Assembly (NCBI RefSeq): GCF_003634215.1
Contig: NZ_RBWX01000007.1
Coordinates: forward strand, 668,945 to 732,944
Source: Sphingosinicella microcystinivorans
GTDB taxonomy: Bacteria > Pseudomonadota > Alphaproteobacteria > Sphingomonadales > Sphingomonadaceae
Length of the DNA stretch: 64,000 bases
Direction of reading: 5' to 3'
The notes under the pieces are model-generated. The model saw only the letters and a list, made by a program, of their open reading frames with translations, did no database searches and was not told the origin of the DNA. Positions 59,977-64,000 of the stretch are shown here, one piece after another; position 1 is the stretch's first letter; each line of letters begins with the position of its first letter. The translations under genes were made by a program, and so were the position numbers.

Positions 59977-62544
59977 TCACAACTTCGCCGAGTCTGTATT
60001 GATGAGCGTGAGGAGATCGACGAGGCTGCGCGCGAAGCCGATACCGTCGGGTCCGGCTATGTACCGCGCTTCCCAAACGGGCTGAAACTTTTCCTTGTAA
60101 GCGCGAAGACCTTCGAAGCCGTAGAGGGCTCCGCCATGCCGATAGAGAAGCCTGCCGGCGCGCGCCCAGAACGGCGCAAGTCGGCGCGCTTCAATGCCTG
60201 AAAGCGGCGCGAGGCCGAGATTGAACCCGCGGAAACCTTGCGTTCGACCCCATTCCATCAGGTGAGCAAAAAGGAAATCCATGGCTCCATAGGGGAGGTC
60301 TTCGACGTGCCGCATCAGATCGACCGACAATTCTTCGCGATCGTCTGTCGCCCAGATGTTCGCGAAAGCGACGATCTTTCCCTCTCGTCGTACGACCGCA
60401 GTATCAAAGTGGCCGAGATAGGTCGGATCAAAACGGCCAACGGAAAAGCCCTTTTCCGTGTTGCCCTTCTGCTTAAGCCAGGCATCGGAAACAGCGTGCA
60501 ACTCTGTCAGATGGGCAGCAAAATCCGCAACCGGAATAATCTCGAAGACGGCGCCGTCACGTGCCGCGCGCCGTTCGGCATAACGCAGCGATTTCATGCC
60601 TGGTCCATCAAGCGCGAAGGATGCCAGCGGCACGCGTGCCTCTTCGCCATACTTGATCAGGCGCAGCCCGAGATCGATGGCAACAGGAACCGTACGCAGC
60701 GAAATCTGATAGAGCAGCAGACGCCCCTGTGCCCGGTCCGCCCGTTCGCGCAGCGTCCACAGCAAATCCGGCCATTCACGTTCGGGGCCGATGGGGTCTC
60801 CCATCACGATCCAGCTTTGGCCATGAATGCGATACATCAGCCACGCACCGCCGTCCTGCGAACGGAGGACCTGTTTGTCACCGGTGAGGACGAGCATGGC
60901 TTCGGCGCGGTTGCTTGCCTCGAGCGTCGGCGGCGCGTCCGTCACGATCTCGTCTGCCGGGTTCGCGTGCCCGAAAAACCGCAGCACGAGGAAGATGACG
61001 AGAGCGATGGCGATTGCAAAGCTCGCCCGAAGAAAACGCGATGCATCAGCATGCCATGCGAACTGCCACCAGAGCTGGTTCTGGTAGTCAACGTGCTTGT
61101 ATGCGAAGAAGCCGATCCATACCACCAGCGCCAGCGCGACGCCCACCGCGGTCAGCGTCTGCGGCGAACCGATTGTCGCCGTGAGCGCCGTTTTCCGATA
61201 GAAGGCCGGTCGCGAAAGCTGGAGCAGCGCCGCGATGCCCATAAGGACCAGCGCCTCTTCATAGTCCAGACCCTTTGCGAGCGAGAAGACCGCGCCCGCG
61301 ATCACCAGCGCACGGCACAGCAGAAAGGCGGCATCCAGACGGCGGTAGAGGCCGGGTGCGAGAAGCAACAGCGCCGTTCCGACGAGGCTCGCCGCGATAT
61401 GCGAAGCCTCTACGAACGGGAGAGGCAGGAATGCGCGGAGCCCGGAGAGACGATCATGCAGCGCCGGCAGCGAGCCCGAAACGAGAAGCACCATCCCGCC
61501 GACGAAGACGAGTGCGCCGAGGAATGTCGGCGCGATGCCGCGCAACACGCCACCGGCCGCTTCCATGGTAACCGCGATCGGTCCGGAAATAGATCGCCGC
61601 GCATGGAAAGCGAGAAGCACAGAGGCGAGCGCGAGCGGTACGAGATAATATATGATCCTGTACATCACGAGCGCGGCGAGCAGCGCCGGCTGGTCAATTC
61701 CTGGCATAGCGGCGAGGATCACTGTTTCGAACACGCCAAGACCACCAGGAACGTGGCTGAGCAGCGTAGCGATGATCGCCAGGGCATAGGCCAGGAAGAA
61801 GGATGGAAAGTCACCAAGCCCCGCACCCGGTACCAGGGCGAGCAGTGCCGCGCTCGCTGCAGCGAGGTCGAGAGAAGCAACCGCGATCATGGCGCAGGCC
61901 TGCGCCGTAGAGGGGCGGGGAAACGACCACTTCCAGATGCGGAGCGTGCCAGGTTTTCTGCCGAAACTGGCGACAAGCAGCGCGCATACAGCGAGGATCG
62001 TGATTCCCGTTCCTCGGAGAGCGGATTCGCTGATCAGCCATCCTTCGACATGAAGTCCCGAAGGATGCACGGAGAGCGCAATGGCAGCGACGATGAAGAT
62101 ACCAGCCCAAAAGGTGACGCCCGCGGCGGCGATGATGCGGACGATATCCGGCGCCCCGATCCCCGAGCTGCTGTAGATGCGGTAGCGCGCTGATCCGCCC
62201 GTCAGAAGAGCAAAGCCGAAATTGTGACTGAGCGTGTAGCTGGTGAACGAGGCAAGTGCCGCCGTCCGATAGGGCAGGGGCAGTCCGATCAAACGCAGTG
62301 CAAGCACGTCGTAGAAGGTCAGCATCGTGTAGCTCGCAGCGGTGAGCACGGCAGCGACGGCGATCTGCCGTCCTGTCACGGCATCGAACGCCTGCGTGAC
62401 GTCGTGTACCTTCACATCGGCGATCAGATGGTGAAGGGCGGCAAAGACAAATGCAGCGAGGACGATAACGGCGGTAGCCCTGACAGCCGGCCGCCGCGCC
62501 ATATGCCATAACGTCTGACCGTACGGGCTTTTCTCCATCGTCAT
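59977..62544 (-). CDS. mprF: Lysyl-phosphatidylglycerol synthase/flippase (MprF/LpiA)
   Basis: About 855 residues. The N-terminal half is a polytopic flippase domain (AFVFAALHHLIADVKVHDV start, helices to about residue 530, with HNFGFALLTGGSARYRIYS and LLSHVPGGLGVFETVIL). The C-terminal DUF2156/GNAT-like domain (LYQISLRTVPVAIDLGLRL, FSVGRFDPTYLGHFDTAVVR, YGAMDFLFAHLMEWGRTQGF) transfers lysine from Lys-tRNA to phosphatidylglycerol. It raises membrane positive charge and resistance to cationic peptides and acid. AGGAAA precedes the ATG. It is downstream of two AcvB/VirJ genes, as in lpiA-acvB of rhizobia. Confidence 0.92.
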   Translation of the reverse strand: MTMEKSPYGQTLWHMARRPAVRATAVIVLAAFVFAALHHLIADVKVHDVTQAFDAVTGRQIAVAAVLTAASYTMLTFYDVLALRLIGLPLPYRTAALASFTSYTLSHNFGFALLTGGSARYRIYSSSGIGAPDIVRIIAAAGVTFWAGIFIVAAIALSVHPSGLHVEGWLISESALRGTGITILAVCALLVASFGRKPGTLRIWKWSFPRPSTAQACAMIAVASLDLAAASAALLALVPGAGLGDFPSFFLAYALAIIATLLSHVPGGLGVFETVILAAMPGIDQPALLAALVMYRIIYYLVPLALASVLLAFHARRSISGPIAVTMEAAGGVLRGIAPTFLGALVFVGGMVLLVSGSLPALHDRLSGLRAFLPLPFVEASHIAASLVGTALLLLAPGLYRRLDAAFLLCRALVIAGAVFSLAKGLDYEEALVLMGIAALLQLSRPAFYRKTALTATIGSPQTLTAVGVALALVVWIGFFAYKHVDYQNQLWWQFAWHADASRFLRASFAIAIALVIFLVLRFFGHANPADEIVTDAPPTLEASNRAEAMLVLTGDKQVLRSQDGGAWLMYRIHGQSWIVMGDPIGPEREWPDLLWTLRERADRAQGRLLLYQISLRTVPVAIDLGLRLIKYGEEARVPLASFALDGPGMKSLRYAERRAARDGAVFEIIPVADFAAHLTELHAVSDAWLKQKGNTEKGFSVGRFDPTYLGHFDTAVVRREGKIVAFANIWATDDREELSVDLMRHVEDLPYGAMDFLFAHLMEWGRTQGFRGFNLGLAPLSGIEARRLAPFWARAGRLLYRHGGALYGFEGLRAYKEKFQPVWEARYIAGPDGIGFARSLVDLLTLINTDSAKL

Positions 62545-62554
62545 CGGCTGTTTC

Positions 62555-63303
62555 CTACCGTGCCGGAGAATCTTGGCGGAGGCCCTGATTCTGTCCGGCA
62601 CTCGTTTCTGCAAGGCTTATTGCAGTTCGCAGCAATCTGAAGACCATTTCGATATGGCCCTGCTGATAATGGCCACCAGGAAGCGCAATGGAAAGCACGT
62701 TTGGCTGAGGCAGGAGCGGGCACAGGCTTTCCGTTTCATCCTCTCCATAGAGGCATAGCGTCGGTACCCAATTCAGGCTGGCCGCTGTGTCGAGCGCGGG
62801 TGCGTCGGGTGTCGCCAGTTGAAAAGCTCCGCAGGTGACGCACGATAGAAGACAGTCCGCGTCGGCACGATGAGGCCGACCATGATGATCTTCGCCCTCA
62901 GTGCGGCCGGCATACGCGCAAGGCCGACATGCAGCATGTCTGCGCCGAACGACTGCCCGATCAGGATCAGACGATCGGTTTTGCTTCGCGCAAGGGCGCG
63001 CCGCACGGCGGCGTCGATCAGTTCCGCGGTCTCTTCGGGTGAGCGCTCCTTGTGGAAATAGGTGAGAGAGCTGACGCCCGTAACCGGAATTCCGTCCTCT
63101 GCCAGTCGCTGCGCGATCCGCGGCGCCATTCCGACGCGGAACCCCATGTCTCCGGAAAGGACGATCGCGGAACATCGCGGCTTTCCGGCAGTTGCAGCGG
63201 CGGGAACTTCGAAAAAAACGGGGCCTCCGAAATAGCCTATATAGCCGAACCAACAGAGGGCCCCGGCGAGCAGCAGTATCGATCCGGTGATCCATGTCTT
63301 CAT
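62555..63303 (-). pseudogene. VirJ-like (AcvB C-terminal domain) alpha/beta hydrolase, frameshifted
   Basis: The frame from ATG 63303 has an N-terminal membrane anchor (WITGSILLLAGALCWFGYIG), VLSGDMGFRVG and nucleophile LILIGQSFGADML, then breaks after AELFNW. The homology continues without a gap in another frame as TPDAPALDTAASLNWVP, LCLYGEDETESLCPLLP and VLSIALPGGHYQQGHIEMVF. Restoring one base near 62814-62816, for example a third G after TGG, joins them to about 249 residues, the VirJ size. It may be a true mutation or a sequencing error. ATGA overlap with acvB upstream. Confidence 0.82.
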
Positions 63304-64000
63304 CGTTTGATCCCGGCAAGAACAGTGCGCGCGACAAGGCCTGCATTTGAATCGAAGTGATGACCGCCCGGCAGTATGGCCTGCGTGACAGGCGCCGCAA
63401 GGTCCGGACAGGCGCTGCCGTTTTCATCTGCGCCGCGGATGCACTGCACCTGCAGCCCGCCCAGGCGTCCGACCTCGGGCGCCGTGGGAACGGCGTCGCC
63501 GCGCTCGACGTTGAACCAGGACGACAAATGAAACTCGAAGTCCGCGCCTTTGCTGAGGCCGAGAAGACTGATCCGCGAGATCGCAGCCTTGAGAGATTGC
63601 GGCAACCTGTTCACCATGAAGGGCAGCGTGTCAGCCCCGAATGAATAGCCGATGAGCAGAACCCGCTTGCGACCCCATTGCCCGCCATAATGCCGGATGA
63701 TGCGTTCAAGGTCGCGGCTCGCCGTGGCCGCGGCCTTGCGTGTCCAGAAATAGTCACGCGTCGAGACCCCGACGACGGGCACGCCCCGTGAAGCGATGTA
63801 CGCAGCGATCTGGTGATCGAAGCCGACCCAGCCGCCATCGCCCGAATACATCACCGCCATCGTATCGGTGCGCGGCGCGTGTGGATCGAAAACCGACGAG
63901 AGGGGCAGGTCTCCCAGCGCCCTGCTTCTGTCTACATGATCCAGCGCCATGGGAGCCCGCATGGGTGCCATGAGGCCGACAAGCGCGGGCGTGGCATCGT
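63300..64000 (-). CDS. acvB: AcvB/VirJ-family protein, 5' part beyond window
   Basis: The frame is open to the window edge, so the start lies outside. The visible part is an AcvB-type VirJ domain: VMYSGDGGWVGFDHQIAAYI, nucleophile VLLIGYSFGADTLPFM, and PGGHHFDSN with the catalytic histidine. AcvB of Agrobacterium has been linked to hydrolysis of lysyl-phosphatidylglycerol and pairs with lpiA/mprF. Same operon as mprF. Overlaps the virJ-like start by 4 bases. Confidence 0.85.
   Translation of the reverse strand, partial: DATPALVGLMAPMRAPMALDHVDRSRALGDLPLSSVFDPHAPRTDTMAVMYSGDGGWVGFDHQIAAYIASRGVPVVGVSTRDYFWTRKAAATASRDLERIIRHYGGQWGRKRVLLIGYSFGADTLPFMVNRLPQSLKAAISRISLLGLSKGADFEFHLSSWFNVERGDAVPTAPEVGRLGGLQVQCIRGADENGSACPDLAAPVTQAILPGGHHFDSNAGLVARTVLAGIKR

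Noticed and set aside
60238-62193. 651-codon open frame on the plus strand opposite mprF
   Set aside because: Shadow of the mprF codons. Its translation is dominated by Arg, Glu and Gln runs with no domain, as expected from the antisense frame of a GC-rich gene.
1-64000. CRISPR arrays, tRNA or rRNA genes, phage modules, toxin-antitoxin pairs
   Set aside because: Looked for repeat-spacer patterns, cloverleaf-like sequences and phage structural motifs; none seen.

Overview
The window looks like a chromosome segment of a high-GC alphaproteobacterium, most likely a sphingomonad. Evidence: four large TonB-dependent receptors beside catabolic genes, an alphaproteobacterial LexA box (GTTC-N7-GTTC) before dinB, a lysyl-phosphatidylglycerol pair of the lpiA/acvB type, and many type III CoA-transferase and esterase genes. 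No rRNA, tRNA, CRISPR array or intact mobile element was seen. One decayed IS3-type transposase and a few gene remnants are present.

Layout. 1-6.0 kb: the 3' part of an M19 dipeptidase, an AT-rich gap, SOS-regulated dinB, then a D-alanine operon (alr-dadA-ridA, minus strand) divergent from an Lrp/AsnC regulator. 6.2-11.5 kb: a large TonB receptor, then a LysR regulator divergent from a flavin split-barrel gene and a VOC gene. 11.7-28.5 kb: a catabolic cluster with an MFS remnant, an amidase, two CoA-transferases, a convergent HutC-type GntR regulator, then a long plus-strand run: hydantoinase/oxoprolinase A and B subunits, isochorismatase-type amidohydrolase, alpha/beta hydrolase, CitE-like lyase, MaoC hydratase, acyl-CoA dehydrogenase, TonB receptor, third CoA-transferase. 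Two near-identical palindromes with core GTTCGAAC precede the two transcription units on either side of gntR and are probably its operators. The enzymes suggest opening of a cyclic amide, imide or hydantoin, amide hydrolysis to an acid, CoA activation, oxidation, hydration and C-C cleavage.

28.6-32.7 kb: ordinary genes (small protein, GST, trhO, a flavoprotein oxidase, hemerythrin). 32.9-45.0 kb: a second catabolic regulon with a TonB receptor, two type B carboxylesterases, an AMP-forming acyl-CoA ligase, a TetR regulator, an SDR, an MHS-type transporter and an M28-like Tat-exported protein. Three copies of an ACTCAC-N4-GAGT motif lie upstream of its transcription units and are candidate TetR sites. 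The likely job is import and hydrolysis of an ester, then CoA-dependent breakdown of the acid.

45.2-59.3 kb: the most unusual part, a tightly packed, translationally coupled minus-strand operon behind a LysR regulator: siderophore-type TonB receptor with STN domain, fused membrane/ATPase ABC protein, tldE, tldD, thioredoxin, an unknown 296-residue protein, thioredoxin reductase, M3 oligopeptidase, GNAT acetyltransferase and a Cds1-like cysteine desulfhydrase. I read this as a candidate system that imports a cysteine-containing or otherwise modified peptide, reduces it, cuts it up and strips the sulfur. 59.7-64 kb: IS3 remnant, then acvB-virJ-like-mprF (minus strand), where the virJ-like gene carries a single-base frameshift.

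Functions are from recognition of family motifs by eye. No searches were run, and substrate assignments are inference.
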